A stretch of DNA of 64,000 nucleotides from Clostridia bacterium (lineage in GTDB: Bacteria; Bacillota; Clostridia; Christensenellales; Aristaeellaceae), in NCBI GenBank assembly GCA_017431005.1, contig JAFRLY010000012.1, positions 1 through 64,000 of the forward strand. Reading direction: 5' to 3'. Below are positions 7,763-16,951 of the stretch, piece after piece (the stretch's first letter is position 1; each line of letters starts with the position of its first letter). A program made the position numbers and the translations under genes. The notes below the pieces were generated by a model, which worked only from the letters and a program-made list of their open reading frames with translations, was not told where the DNA came from and did no database searches.

Positions 7763-10212
7763 GCTCTGTTTCCCTTTTCCGCTTCCAGGCTTTCCTTTTC
7801 CAGTCTTTCCGCCACGCGCACGGCGCCCATGGCGTCAGCCGCATAGCCATCGGCGCCGATATTTCTGGCATATTCCTCCGTCAGCACCGCGCCGCCGACC
7901 ATCACCCGGCACCAGGGAGCCTCCCGGCGCAGCAGAGCGATGGTTTCCTCCATGGCGGGAACCGTAGTGGTCATCAGGGCGCTAAGTCCGCAGACGGGCG
8001 CCTTCAGCCGTCTGACCGTCTCGGCAATCCTTTCCGGAGGCGTATCCCGGCCCAGATCTGTCACCTGAAAGCCGTAGTTTTCCAGCAGCAGTCTGACAAT
8101 GTTCTTGCCGATATCATGTACGTCCCCGCGGACGGTTGCGAGCACCAGCGGACCGTGCACTTCCGCCGTTTCCCGTCCTGCCAGGGCTTCCTTCACCCGG
8201 GTGAAAGCAGCTTCCGCCGCCTCGGCACTCATCATCAGCTGGGGCAGGAACAATGTTTTCTGCTCGAAGCCGGCACCCACGTCGTCCAGTGCAGGAATAA
8301 CCTCTTCCTTCACCAGTGCCATTGGATCCCGTCCGGCCGCGATCTGTTCATCCGCCAGCCGGCCGGCAGCTTCCCGCAGTCCTTTCCGCACAGCCCGGCG
8401 CAGCGTGTTCAATTCTGCCTCACTGCCCGGAACACCGGCAGTGGATGCAGCCGGCCCCGGCGTCTGATTCAGGGGATGCAGCTGGGAAAAAGCGATGTAG
8501 TCCGCGCACTGCGGATCCTGACCGGTCAGCGCCAGCCAGCTCCTGTATGCGCCTGTCATCGATGGTGAAAGAGGATTCATGATTGCTCCGGAAAGGCCGG
8601 ATGCCAGAGCCAGCGTAAAGAAGGTGCTGCCGATGCGGTCCCTGTCCGGCAGGCCGAAAGAGCAGTTGGAAACACCCAGCACGGCGGCGCATCCCGTTTT
8701 CTGCCGGATCAGCCGCAGCGCCTCCAGGGTGGTTTCCGCGGCGGACGGATCCGCACTGACTGTCAGTGTCAGGGGGTCAAAGACGATGTCTTTCCTGCTG
8801 ATGCCGTATTCCGCCGCAGTCTCCAGAATCCGCTTCGCTATCCGCAGGCGGCCTTCGGCGGTTTCCGGTATGCCGTTCTCATCCAGCGTCAGGGCCACCG
8901 CTGTGCCGCCGTACTTTTTCATCAGCGGAAAGATTGCTTCCATGGATTCGTGTTTGCCGTTGACAGAGTTAATCAAAGCCTTGCCGTTATAGATCCGCAG
9001 CGCTGCCTCCATAGCCTGAGGATCCGCTGTGTCCAGCTGCAGAGGCAGCTCTGTTACTGCCTGCAGCTCTCTCACCACTCTCGGCAGCATTTCCGGCTCG
9101 GAAATGCCGGGGGCGCCGACATTCACGTCCAGGGCGTCCGCTCCTGCTTCCTGCTGTGCCAGTCCCTCGGAGAGTACATAATCAATCCGTTCCTCTGCCA
9201 AAGCCTGCCGCAGCTTTTTCTTCCCTGTGGGATTGATGCGTTCCCCGATCAGGACGGGCCGGTCCCCAAAGCGTACCGTCCTGCTCCAGGAAGTGAAAAC
9301 TGTATCTGTTTTTTCCTGAACAGGCGGCGGAACCATGCCTTCGGCCATACGCACCAGTGTCCGGATATATTCCGGTGTCGTGCCGCAGCAGCCGCCGAGA
9401 ATCCGCAGTCCCTTCGGAATCAGATCCGTCATTTCCCGGGCAAAGGTATCCGGATCCACATCGTATACCGTCCTGCCTTCCTCTGCGCGGGGCAGGCCGG
9501 CATTGGGCTTCATAATCACCGGCACGCTGGCTGCGGCAAGGTACTGTTCCACGATCGGCTTCAGCGCCGCCGGTCCCAGCGAACAGTTGACGCCGACAGC
9601 GTCGGCACCCATGCTCTCCAGCATGGCTACCATCACCTCCGGCGTTGCGCCGGTCATCAGTTTGCCGTCTGCTCCGTAGGCATTCGACACCAGCACCGGC
9701 AGATCACAGTTTTCCTTCACCGCCAGCAGTGCCGCCTTCGTCTCATAGCTGTCATTCATGGTTTCGATCAGCACGCAGTCCGCCCCGGCATCCGCGCCGA
9801 TTCGTACTACCTCCGCAAAGGTCTCCACCGCCTCCTCAAAAGGCAGCGGTCCGAAGGGTTCCAGCAGCTTGCCCGTCGGTCCGATATCCAGCGCGATATA
9901 TCGTTCCCCGCCATCACAGGCTTCCGCAGCCCGGCGCACACAGTCCAGCGCCGCCGGTATGATCCGCCGCATCTCCTCCGGCGTGTAATGAAAACGATTT
10001 GCTCCGAAGGTGTTCGCGGATGCAATGCGGCTTCCGGCCTCATAGTACGCCCGGTGAGCAGCGGTAACCTCCTCTGGATGCGTCAGCACCCAGGTTTCCG
10101 GCTTCTCCCCGGGCTTCAGCCCCCGCGCCTGCAGCAGTGTGCCCATGCCGCCGTCCAGCCAGGTGATCCCTTCCCGCAGGCTTCTGAGCAGTTCTCTTGA
10201 TTTTTTCTCCAC
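7759..10212 (-). CDS. metH: Cobalamin-dependent methionine synthase, core lacking the activation domain
   Basis: Moves a methyl group from methyltetrahydrofolate via cobalamin to homocysteine. About 817 residues, against about 1,200 for the full-length enzyme. Domains in order: homocysteine-binding barrel (residues 1-290, zinc ligands in NCSLGP and GGCCGTTP), pterin-binding barrel (GERINPTGKK to about 570), cobalamin cap and cobalamin-binding domain with DVHDIGKNIV. The C-terminal AdoMet activation domain is absent and is supplied by a separate gene at 11050-11712. A GTG start at 10212 is preferred because GGAAGG lies 9 bases upstream; the ATG at 10221 abuts that same GGAAGG with no spacer. 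metF ends 8 bases before the ATG. Confidence 0.93.
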   Translation of the reverse strand: MEKKSRELLRSLREGITWLDGGMGTLLQARGLKPGEKPETWVLTHPEEVTAAHRAYYEAGSRIASANTFGANRFHYTPEEMRRIIPAALDCVRRAAEACDGGERYIALDIGPTGKLLEPFGPLPFEEAVETFAEVVRIGADAGADCVLIETMNDSYETKAALLAVKENCDLPVLVSNAYGADGKLMTGATPEVMVAMLESMGADAVGVNCSLGPAALKPIVEQYLAAASVPVIMKPNAGLPRAEEGRTVYDVDPDTFAREMTDLIPKGLRILGGCCGTTPEYIRTLVRMAEGMVPPPVQEKTDTVFTSWSRTVRFGDRPVLIGERINPTGKKKLRQALAEERIDYVLSEGLAQQEAGADALDVNVGAPGISEPEMLPRVVRELQAVTELPLQLDTADPQAMEAALRIYNGKALINSVNGKHESMEAIFPLMKKYGGTAVALTLDENGIPETAEGRLRIAKRILETAAEYGISRKDIVFDPLTLTVSADPSAAETTLEALRLIRQKTGCAAVLGVSNCSFGLPDRDRIGSTFFTLALASGLSGAIMNPLSPSMTGAYRSWLALTGQDPQCADYIAFSQLHPLNQTPGPAASTAGVPGSEAELNTLRRAVRKGLREAAGRLADEQIAAGRDPMALVKEEVIPALDDVGAGFEQKTLFLPQLMMSAEAAEAAFTRVKEALAGRETAEVHGPLVLATVRGDVHDIGKNIVRLLLENYGFQVTDLGRDTPPERIAETVRRLKAPVCGLSALMTTTVPAMEETIALLRREAPWCRVMVGGAVLTEEYARNIGADGYAADAMGAVRVAERLEKESLEAEKGNRA

Positions 10213-10229
10213 GATTCTCATCCTTCCGG

Positions 10230-11099
10230 TCAGAAGCGTTTCCCAAGCAGTTCCTTCAGGTTGTTCCGGATCGCCGCGGCCACCTCCGGCTTATTCATCG
10301 TGTAAACATGCACATGGCGGATGCCGTTCGCATAAAGATCGATGATCTGGTCAGTGGCATAGGCGATACCTGCCTGGGTCATGGCAGCGGCGTCGCTGCC
10401 GAATTTATCCACCAGGCTGATAAAGCGCCTGGGCATGAAGCATCCGGACAGTTCCAGTGCACGCTTCACCTGGTTGGCAGAGGTAATTGGCATAATCCCG
10501 GGAACCACAGGCAGGGTGACCCCGGCTTCCCGCAGCTTGTACAGAAAGTTATAAAGCAAATTGTTGTCAAAGAACATCTGCGTGGTCAGGAAATCCGCAC
10601 CGGATTCCTGCTTTTCCCGCAGAGACCGGATATCTTCTGCCTGATTCCGGCTTTCCGGATGCACCTCCGGATAGCATGCGGCGCCGATGCAGAAGCTGCC
10701 TTCTGCCCGGATAGCGCGGATCAGATCCGCCGCGTGCGGATAGGCTTCCGGCTCTTTTCTGTCCGCAGGCAGATCTCCCCTCAGCGCCATTACATTACGC
10801 AGGCCATGCTGCCGCATTTTGGTCAGAAAAGTCCGCAGCGTATCCGGATTCGATCCAACACTGGTCACGTGAACCAGGATCTCCACCCCTGTCGTTTCCC
10901 GCAGGCTTTCCGCAATCTCCAGGGTGAACCGGCTGCCGGCCCCTCCCGCACCGTAGGTTACACTGATAAAGGATGGCTTCAGCCCGGCTATCTTTTCGGT
11001 CGCGGCGCGCACATTTTCCAGGGAGGTGTCTGTTTTCGGCGGAAATACCTCAAAGGACAGGGTCAGTTCCGGGGCCTTCAGCTGTTCCGGCAGTGTCAT
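10230..11099 (-). CDS. metF: 5,10-methylenetetrahydrofolate reductase
   Basis: FAD enzyme that reduces methylenetetrahydrofolate to methyltetrahydrofolate, the methyl donor for the adjacent methionine synthase. The 289 residues, normal for MetF, include SFEVFPPK at the N-terminus, SVTYGAGG, and QMFFDN and PGIMPI in the barrel. Its ATG lies 50 bases inside the 3' end of the activation-domain gene, with no alternative Met before the conserved SFEVFPPK, so the overlap is real and implies translational coupling. Order in the operon: activation protein, metF, metH, rluA-family gene. Confidence 0.95.
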   Translation of the reverse strand: MTLPEQLKAPELTLSFEVFPPKTDTSLENVRAATEKIAGLKPSFISVTYGAGGAGSRFTLEIAESLRETTGVEILVHVTSVGSNPDTLRTFLTKMRQHGLRNVMALRGDLPADRKEPEAYPHAADLIRAIRAEGSFCIGAACYPEVHPESRNQAEDIRSLREKQESGADFLTTQMFFDNNLLYNFLYKLREAGVTLPVVPGIMPITSANQVKRALELSGCFMPRRFISLVDKFGSDAAAMTQAGIAYATDQIIDLYANGIRHVHVYTMNKPEVAAAIRNNLKELLGKRF

Positions 11100-11712
11100 C
11101 CGTATCGCTTCCTTTTCTGTTCTTCAGTCCGATAATGGCCGTCACACTCTTGGACGGGGACATGATATCTTCATCATTCAGCGTCATTCCAAGCAGCTTT
11201 CCTGCAGGCAGTGCCCGGAACACGTCCCGCTGCACCGCCAGGGGCAGATCTCCGTATCCGGGGCTGAACCGGCCGGCGGCCTCCCGGCCCGGCATCGTCT
11301 CCAGCACTGACTTCATCAGGGCATCACAGGCAGTTTCCGACCGTTCTGCACCGGCTGCGTGAGCCAGCAGCCCCCGCAGCGGTGAATGCACGGATTCCCG
11401 GGCAATGATCCGGTCCATCTCAACCCCGGCTGTCAGTGCAAACAGCACTGCCGCATCGCATTCGCGGAGAAAGCGTTCCAGCATTCGGCTGTCTGTCCGC
11501 AGAAAACCCGGAATCAGGATATCCTCCTCTTCCCGGATCACAGGATAAAGGCGCCAGACTGCCCGGCATCGTATAGCTGAGGCGGCCCGCAGAATCTCCT
11601 CAAGCGGCAGGGCCGCTTCTTCCGTTTGTCCGCCCGGCCAGCCGGCATACCGCAGGATCTCCTGCCGGTTGAAAGGTAACTCCGGAGCCTCCCACAGATG
11701 CCATGTGTCCAT
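11050..11712 (-). CDS. Methionine synthase activation-domain protein (stand-alone)
   Basis: About 220 residues resembling the AdoMet-binding reactivation domain of MetH, which in full-length enzymes rescues oxidised cob(II)alamin by reductive methylation. The diagnostic RFSPGYGDLPLAVQ corresponds to the R-x-x-PGY AdoMet-binding motif, followed by LLGMTLNDEDIMSPSKSVTA. It complements the truncated metH in the same operon. Start at 11712 (MDTWHLWEAP) is favoured by GGGAG just upstream; an ATG at 11739 overlaps an extended -10 promoter box and lacks a ribosome binding site. The metF start is embedded in its last 50 bases. Confidence 0.88.
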   Translation of the reverse strand: MDTWHLWEAPELPFNRQEILRYAGWPGGQTEEAALPLEEILRAASAIRCRAVWRLYPVIREEEDILIPGFLRTDSRMLERFLRECDAAVLFALTAGVEMDRIIARESVHSPLRGLLAHAAGAERSETACDALMKSVLETMPGREAAGRFSPGYGDLPLAVQRDVFRALPAGKLLGMTLNDEDIMSPSKSVTAIIGLKNRKGSDTDDTAGTAEGPGTDPVL

Positions 11713-11737
11713 GCCTCTCCCGCCTTCATCCTGCTGC

Positions 11738-11766
11738 ATTGTATCAATGTAAGAATCTTATCATAA
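11738..11766 (-). promoter_or_regulatory. Extended -10 promoter of the methionine operon
   Basis: Minus strand TGATACAAT (TACAAT at 11738-11743) with a weak -35 (TTATGA) 17 bases upstream. The gap to the potD terminator is only about 70 bases, too short for a SAM riboswitch or T-box. Confidence 0.5.
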
Positions 11767-11825
11767 TTCACTGCTCCCGTCCACGGAACGGCCTGCTTCT
11801 TTTCTGTTTCCGGATCCGGCTCTTA

Positions 11826-11862
11826 AAATATAAAAGGCCGTGGGCTTTTCAGCCCGCGGCCT
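11826..11862 (-). terminator. Terminator of the potABCD operon
   Basis: Stem of 11 pairs (11835-11845 with 11852-11862, one mismatch-like G-T) and a 6-base loop, followed on the minus strand by a T/A-rich run. Confidence 0.85.
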
Positions 11863-11882
11863 GATGCAGCGCTGCAGGAGTA

Positions 11883-12935
11883 TCATTCGTGCAGCTTTAC
11901 CTTGATCCACAGCTCACTCAGTGTTTTCTTCAGTGTCTCGTTGTCATGGAACATTTCATCCTGTTCATAGCCGGCCCGCGGAATATATGCCGCATTGCCC
12001 TCATACGTTCCTCCCTCGCCGGACAACTCCGCCAGCGCTTCGGCGTTTGCGGACGCGTACCCGACTTCCTCGGAGATCATCACAGCGTTGTCATATTCTG
12101 TGATATACCGGATAAACTGGTTCGCCATTTCCGGATTTGAGGCGTTGGCCGGAATAACCATGGCGTCCACCGCGATGTTGGTGCCCTGTTTCGGCGTGCA
12201 GTAGCCCATATCCTCGTTCTCGGACAGGATGTATGCTGCGTCGCCGCTGTACACCAGCGCCATCCATTTTTCACCGTTGGCCATGGAGTCGATGACCTCA
12301 TCCGTCACATAGGAGGGTTTTACAGCTTCGTCCATTTTTATAAGCCACTCATACGCTGCCTGAATCTCAGTCTCATCCTCCGTGTTGCAGGAATAGCCCA
12401 GTGCCTTGAATGCCACCATGAATGCATCCCGCTCGGAGTCATACATGTAGGTATGGCCTGCATACTCCGGATCCAGGAAGATATCCCAGCCGGCTTCCTC
12501 AATCTTTTCCGGATCAATCTTCGTGGTGTCGTACACGATGCCTACAGTCTGCCACAGATAAGGTACGCTCCAGGTATTGTCCGGATCGTAGCTCAGGTTC
12601 TGCACACCTTCGCAGAGGTTGCCCAGATTGTCCACGGTACTCCTGTCCAGGGGCTGAAGCATATTCTCCTTCAGCAGCCGTTCGATCATATAATCGCTCG
12701 GAACCAGCACATCGTAGCTTGCGCCGGAAAGCAGCTTGGTATACATTTCTTCATTGGAAGAGAAAAGAGAATAGTTGACGCGGACACCAAATTCCTTTTC
12801 AAAGTTGGTGATGACCTGCTTATCGATGTATTCACCCCAGTTGTAAACGTTCAGAACGCCGTCAGCCGCTGCGAAAGGCACGCAGACTGTCAGCAGCATC
12901 ACCAGAGTCAATACCGCTGCCATCATTTTTTTCAT
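11883..12935 (-). CDS. potD: Spermidine/putrescine-binding protein, extracytoplasmic
   Basis: Substrate-binding component of the PotABCD polyamine importer. Of 350 residues, the first 25 are a signal peptide (MKKMMAAVLTLVMLLTVC then a PFAAADG stretch) and the mature part opens VLNVYNWGEYID, the classic PotD/PotF beginning. A cysteine is present at residue 18, but the residues before it (LTV) do not make a standard lipobox, so signal peptidase I cleavage after AAA is also possible. GAGGAGG lies 9 bases upstream. It is the last gene of the operon, 4 bases from potC. Putrescine versus spermidine preference cannot be told. Confidence 0.92.
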   Translation of the reverse strand: MKKMMAAVLTLVMLLTVCVPFAAADGVLNVYNWGEYIDKQVITNFEKEFGVRVNYSLFSSNEEMYTKLLSGASYDVLVPSDYMIERLLKENMLQPLDRSTVDNLGNLCEGVQNLSYDPDNTWSVPYLWQTVGIVYDTTKIDPEKIEEAGWDIFLDPEYAGHTYMYDSERDAFMVAFKALGYSCNTEDETEIQAAYEWLIKMDEAVKPSYVTDEVIDSMANGEKWMALVYSGDAAYILSENEDMGYCTPKQGTNIAVDAMVIPANASNPEMANQFIRYITEYDNAVMISEEVGYASANAEALAELSGEGGTYEGNAAYIPRAGYEQDEMFHDNETLKKTLSELWIKVKLHE

Positions 12936-12939
12936 GTTC

Positions 12940-13746
12940 TTAAGCCTCCTCTTTTTTATTCCGTTTTTCCCTGACAGAGGGAATTACGTTCACCAGGATC
13001 AGGATCAGCGTCACCACCACCATGATCAGGGTGGACAGAGCATTGACGCTGGGGTTATACCGCTTCATGGAGTAGACATACATGGAAATGTTGTTGATCC
13101 CCACGCCCGCGGTAAAGAAGGAAATCACAAAGTCATCGAAGGACATGCTGAAAGCGATCAGCGCGCCGGACAGAATCGCCGGATAGATCTGCGGGATGAT
13201 GACCTTGGTCAGTGCCTGCCAGGGATTCGCTCCCAAATCCAGGGCAGCCTCCGCCACATTGTCATCCAGCTGCCGCAGTTTCGGCATAACCGACAGAATC
13301 ACATAAGGAATGCAGAAGGTAATATGCGCCAGGATCAGCGTCACCAGGGACAGCTGAACCTTCATGGAGATGAACAGCAGCATCAGCCCGATGGCTGTCA
13401 CGATGTCCGGGTTCATGACCGGCAGGTTGTTGACCTCCAGTACCAGGGTCCGTACCACACGTTTGGCCTTTGACAGGCCGATGGCCGCGACGGTTCCCAC
13501 GATGGTGGAGACAACGGTGGCGATAACCGCCACCAGAACCGTGTAATAAATACTCTGCAGCATCGTCCGGTCCTGGAACATGTTCTCATACCATTTCAGA
13601 GAGAAGCCCGTGAAGTTGGAGAGGCTCTTGCTCTCGTTGAAGGAGAACAGAATCACATACAGAATCGGCAGGTAAATAAACAGCAGGATCAGCAGCAGAT
13701 AGCAGGAAGTGAAGTGTTCCCAGAGCGTTTTCCTTTTCTTTTTCAT
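12940..13746 (-). CDS. potC: Spermidine/putrescine ABC transporter permease
   Basis: Inner-membrane permease of PotABCD. The 268 residues have six predicted membrane helices, starting YLLLILLFIYLPILYVILF, and the cytoplasmic EAA loop ending in GANPWQALTKVIIPQIYPAI that docks on PotA. AGGAGG precedes the ATG. It follows potB with a 6-base gap. Confidence 0.94.
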   Translation of the reverse strand: MKKKRKTLWEHFTSCYLLLILLFIYLPILYVILFSFNESKSLSNFTGFSLKWYENMFQDRTMLQSIYYTVLVAVIATVVSTIVGTVAAIGLSKAKRVVRTLVLEVNNLPVMNPDIVTAIGLMLLFISMKVQLSLVTLILAHITFCIPYVILSVMPKLRQLDDNVAEAALDLGANPWQALTKVIIPQIYPAILSGALIAFSMSFDDFVISFFTAGVGINNISMYVYSMKRYNPSVNALSTLIMVVVTLILILVNVIPSVREKRNKKEEA

Positions 13747-13752
13747 GGTCTG

Positions 13753-14532
13753 TCATTCCTCCTGCGCGTTCCGGTCCAGCTTCTTCGTCGCCCACATGGA
13801 TGCGATGATGATCAGGGCCATAATCAGGGAAATGGCGCTGCCGAAATTCCAGTCTCCCGCCGTCAGGAAATAGATTTCAATCAGATTACCGATCAGTACA
13901 TAGTCGCCGCCGCCCAGCAGCTTCGGGATGACAAAACTGGAAACCGCCGGCAGAAAAACCAGCGTGATGCCGGAAATGATGCCCGGTATGCTCAGAGGGA
14001 GCGTCACTCTTTTGAAGGTGACCCATTTGTTTGCGCCAAGATCGTAAGCTGCAGTTTTCAGGTCCGGATTCATCTTGCTGATGGATGTATGGATCTGAAT
14101 AATCATGTACGGCAGGAAATCGTATACCATACCGATGAAAACCTTTGTCTCGCTGGCGAAGTCAAAATTCAGCAGAATACCGCGCCATGCATAAGTCTTC
14201 AGCAGCATGTTGATCCACATTGGCAGTGTCAGCAGCAGCACCATCATGGTCTGCCGCCGTTCCGGCAGTCCCGCGATGAACAGTGCCGCCGGATACCCGA
14301 TCAGGATGCAGAAAACAGTTGTCAGCAGGGCAACCCGCAGGGATGTCCAGAGCACCCGCAGGAAAGTTGGCTCCCGCAGGAACCGGGCAAAGTTGTCCAG
14401 TGTAAACTGGAAGGTCAGGGTACTGTTGCCGGTTCGGGTCAGCGCGTAAAGCAGGATCATAAACATCGGCGCAACAATGAAGACAGCAATCCACAGAATA
14501 TACGGATAGCTCATCCGGAAGAAGGATTTCAT
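13753..14532 (-). CDS. potB: Spermidine/putrescine ABC transporter permease
   Basis: Partner permease to PotC. The 259 residues contain about six membrane helices (first: [20 protein letters not shown]) and the EAA loop [20 protein letters not shown]. Its ATG overlaps the potA stop in an ATGA, so the two are translationally coupled. Confidence 0.94.
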   Translation of the reverse strand: MKSFFRMSYPYILWIAVFIVAPMFMILLYALTRTGNSTLTFQFTLDNFARFLREPTFLRVLWTSLRVALLTTVFCILIGYPAALFIAGLPERRQTMMVLLLTLPMWINMLLKTYAWRGILLNFDFASETKVFIGMVYDFLPYMIIQIHTSISKMNPDLKTAAYDLGANKWVTFKRVTLPLSIPGIISGITLVFLPAVSSFVIPKLLGGGDYVLIGNLIEIYFLTAGDWNFGSAISLIMALIIIASMWATKKLDRNAQEE

Positions 14533-16109
14533 GCTTCCTTCACCGCCTTATGCATGACGTGGATGTCATCCGGGCCGAAAGACAGTCCCACCTTATCCCC
14601 TGCTTCCTTCGCGGCAGTGGTTTCCACCTTGTACACCCGGCCGCGGGTGGAAAAAGTGATATCATAGGAGCCTTCCGTAATCGTCGCCGGGTCAAAGTCA
14701 AACTTGACGTCGGTGATTTCTACGGAAGAATCATCCTGCAGGTTCCAGGCTTCGGCGCTGGCCCAGGTCTTCAGGTCGGTGGAAATGGCCATGGATTCCA
14801 TGATCTCATCCGGCGTAATGAAGAAGTCCAGGGCAGTAATGCCGATATTATGCCGCGGATCCTCAACATATTCCGGATGCACCACATATACCTTGACGGT
14901 GATTTCCGTCTTTTTGTCCGTGCCGAAAGTGATGGCGTATACGCCGGTTTTCTTCTCAATCTGGTGTGTGACCCTTGTCAGGGAGATATCCCGGTTTTCA
15001 TCGTCCCAGGCCTGTGCATTGGCAATGGAAATGAAATCCTGATCCGTAAGGTTTTTATTCTCCAGGTCGTCCAGGTCCACATAAAAGTCGTTTGCGCTGA
15101 TCTTTTCACCGTTCTGTTCGTTGTACAGATCATGCTGGGTCACCACATGCATTTTGACCGTCTTGCTGGTACCGGTTTTGGTTTCCACCATCAGCTCATA
15201 ATGAACGCCCTTGAATACAACGCTCTTGACCTCACCCCGCATCATGCCGTCCCTGGGCTTCACGATGTCAAAATCCTCCGGACGGATCAGCACGTCCACA
15301 GGCTCGTTGGGCCTGAAGCCGTGATCCTCGCATTCGAATTCCCTGTCGTCAAAGCGAACCTGATAATCCTTCGTCATCGTGCCGGAAACGATGTTGCTTT
15401 CTCCGATAAAGCGGGCAACATAGGCATTGGCCGGCTCGTTGTAGATTTCCAGCGGAGTCCCGATCTGTTCGATTTCCCCGGCATTCATGACAACAATCTT
15501 GTCACTCATGGTCAGGGCCTCCTCCTGATCATGGGTCACATAAATGAAGGTGATACCGACCTCCTGCTGAATCCGCTTCAGTTCCCGCTGCATCTCCTTG
15601 CGCAGCTTCAGATCCAGCGCACCAAGGGGTTCATCCAGCAGCAGCACATTGGGCTCGTTCACCAGTGCCCGGGCAATAGCCACCCGCTGCTGCTGACCGC
15701 CTGAAAGCTTGGTCACATTCCGCTTACCGAAACCTTCCAGGTTCACCAGGCTCAGCATCCGGTTTACTTTCTGTGAAATGATATCCTCGCCTGTTTTCTT
15801 GATTCTGAGCCCGAAGGCAATATTCTCGTAAACATTCAGGTGGGGGAACAGCGCATAACGCTGGAAAACCGTGTTGATCTCCCGCTTATAAGGCGGTACG
15901 TTATCGATGCATTTTCCGTCAAAAATCACTGTGCCCTCATCCTGCTCCAGAAATCCGCCCAGAATGCGCAGCAGTGTCGTTTTGCCACAGCCGGAGGGGC
16001 CCAGCAAAGTGACGAATTCATTTTCATAGATATTCAGGTTAACACCCTTGAGCACCACCTGCCCGTCAAAGCTCTTAACGATGTTCCGGAACTCAATCAG
16101 CTTCCGCAT
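14529..16109 (-). CDS. potA: Polyamine ABC transporter ATPase with a tandem Ig-like insert
   Basis: ATPase that powers PotBC. Residues 1-235 are a normal ABC domain: Walker [10 protein letters not shown] (38-46), LSGGQQQR (135-142), [11 protein letters not shown] (156-166). The TOBE region starts near 240 and is interrupted at about 322; it resumes only at the last 24 residues ([17 protein letters not shown]). The intervening 180 residues hold two related units of about 70 residues, each ending in a beta-rich Ig-like strand pair ([16 protein letters not shown] at 388 and [16 protein letters not shown] at 479). Total length is 526 against about 370 for typical PotA. GGGAGG lies 10 bases upstream; the XRE regulator precedes it by 18 bases. 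Confidence 0.92.
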   Translation of the reverse strand: MRKLIEFRNIVKSFDGQVVLKGVNLNIYENEFVTLLGPSGCGKTTLLRILGGFLEQDEGTVIFDGKCIDNVPPYKREINTVFQRYALFPHLNVYENIAFGLRIKKTGEDIISQKVNRMLSLVNLEGFGKRNVTKLSGGQQQRVAIARALVNEPNVLLLDEPLGALDLKLRKEMQRELKRIQQEVGITFIYVTHDQEEALTMSDKIVVMNAGEIEQIGTPLEIYNEPANAYVARFIGESNIVSGTMTKDYQVRFDDREFECEDHGFRPNEPVDVLIRPEDFDIVKPRDGMMRGEVKSVVFKGVHYELMVETKTGTSKTVKMHVVTQHDLYNEQNGEKISANDFYVDLDDLENKNLTDQDFISIANAQAWDDENRDISLTRVTHQIEKKTGVYAITFGTDKKTEITVKVYVVHPEYVEDPRHNIGITALDFFITPDEIMESMAISTDLKTWASAEAWNLQDDSSVEITDVKFDFDPATITEGSYDITFSTRGRVYKVETTAAKEAGDKVGLSFGPDDIHVMHKAVKEA

Positions 16110-16127
16110 ACCTGTCAGCCCTCCCGA

Positions 16128-16670
16128 TCAGAATAACGGCGGTGTGGAAACCCACAGCACCTTTGCCTTTGTTTTGCCGGCATTCATCAGATAATGCTCC
16201 TCCCGGGGATGGATGCAGAAGCTGCATCCGCTGCGAACCCGGATCTTCCGGCCGCCGATAACCAGGAAGATGCTTCCGCCAAGCACATAGCCGAACTCCT
16301 CGCCCTCGTTCGGCGGCATGGAATAGCTCCTGCCCCCTTCAGCCATTTCCACCAGAATCGGCTCCATCGCGTTTTTCTGCGCGTCAGGAACCAGCCAGGT
16401 AATGGACCCCCGGAGCTCCTCTTCGTCCTCCTTGACAAACATGTCCTGCGGAGCGAACACCGTCTTTTCCGGCGGCTGTTCATTGAAAAGCTCCTGCAGG
16501 GAGGATCCCAGGCACTCCAGCAGGTCGGTAAGTGTGGCAATGGAAGGAGATGACAGATTTCTTTCCAGCTGGCTGATAAAGCCCTTGCTGAGCTCGCAGC
16601 GGTCTCCCAGCTCTTCCTGTGTCAGTCCTCTCTGTATCCGAAGAGAACGGATTTTCTTTCCGATATCCAT
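16128..16670 (-). CDS. XRE-family regulator with C-terminal cupin domain
   Basis: Transcription regulator of the PuuR type: helix-turn-helix at residues 1-65 (IRSLRIQRGLTQEELGDRCE) and a cupin sensor domain at about 100-180 (MPPNEGEEFGYVLGG, HPREEHYLMNAG). About 180 residues, a usual size. The start at 16670 (MDIGKKIRSL) has AAGGGGG 7 bases upstream; an ATG at 16808 would add an unrelated leader across the promoter. It leads the potABCD operon, so it very probably senses polyamines and controls its own operon. The ligand assignment is inference from family and context. Confidence 0.9.
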   Translation of the reverse strand: MDIGKKIRSLRIQRGLTQEELGDRCELSKGFISQLERNLSSPSIATLTDLLECLGSSLQELFNEQPPEKTVFAPQDMFVKEDEEELRGSITWLVPDAQKNAMEPILVEMAEGGRSYSMPPNEGEEFGYVLGGSIFLVIGGRKIRVRSGCSFCIHPREEHYLMNAGKTKAKVLWVSTPPLF

Positions 16671-16722
16671 TCGCCGGCCCCCTTTTTCCTGCGAATCTGA
16701 CGGTTCGCGGCGGTTTACTTTC

Positions 16723-16785
16723 CCTAAACTTTGAATAAATGTCCGAGGTTTAGCAGAATTAAACTTCAAAACGGTTGATATTAAA
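16723..16785 (-). promoter_or_regulatory. Repeat-rich leader, candidate operator of the XRE-potABCD operon
   Basis: Between the -10 box and the regulator start are several related AAAC/GTTT elements: an inverted repeat GTTTA-N7-TAAAC around 16746-16764, a direct repeat of AAGTTTAA/AAAGTTTAG type around 16724-16734 and 16757-16770, and another ATTAAACC at the -10. Such repeats fit autoregulation by the XRE protein. Confidence 0.4.
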
Positions 16786-16808
16786 CCACACGCATATGTC
16801 CTTGTCAA
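16780..16808 (-). promoter_or_regulatory. Promoter of the XRE-potABCD operon
   Basis: Minus strand TTGACA (16803-16808), 17-base spacer, TTTAAT (16780-16785). It diverges from the trpS promoter about 60 bases away. Confidence 0.75.
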
Positions 16809-16866
16809 TTGATTTTTGAGATTATTTTCTCATTTCCCTTTATTCCGCAGCCGTGAGGAACATTCC

Positions 16867-16895
16867 TTGCTTTTAGCCTCTGTTTGTGATAATCT
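16867..16895 (+). promoter_or_regulatory. Promoter of trpS
   Basis: TTGCTT (16867-16872), 17-base spacer, TAATCT (16890-16895) with an upstream TG of the extended -10 type. The leader to the start codon is only about 50 bases, so there is no T-box. Confidence 0.55.
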
Positions 16896-16951
16896 TAGCA
16901 ACAGTAAAAAAACAGGCGCCGCTTTCCCGGTGCCCCGAAGGACGGATGCAT

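Noticed and set aside
11740..11830. Possible SAM or cobalamin riboswitch for the methionine operon
   Set aside because: Only about 70 bases separate the potD terminator from the promoter, and the leader after the promoter is about 20 bases.
16671..16808. N-terminal extension of the XRE-cupin regulator from an ATG at 16808
   Set aside because: The region contains the promoter and repeat elements, and a good ribosome binding site precedes the ATG at 16670 where the helix-turn-helix begins.
16810..16951. Possible T-box leader for trpS
   Set aside because: The distance from the -10 box to the start codon is only about 55 bases, far too short for a T-box, and no specifier or antiterminator structure is seen.
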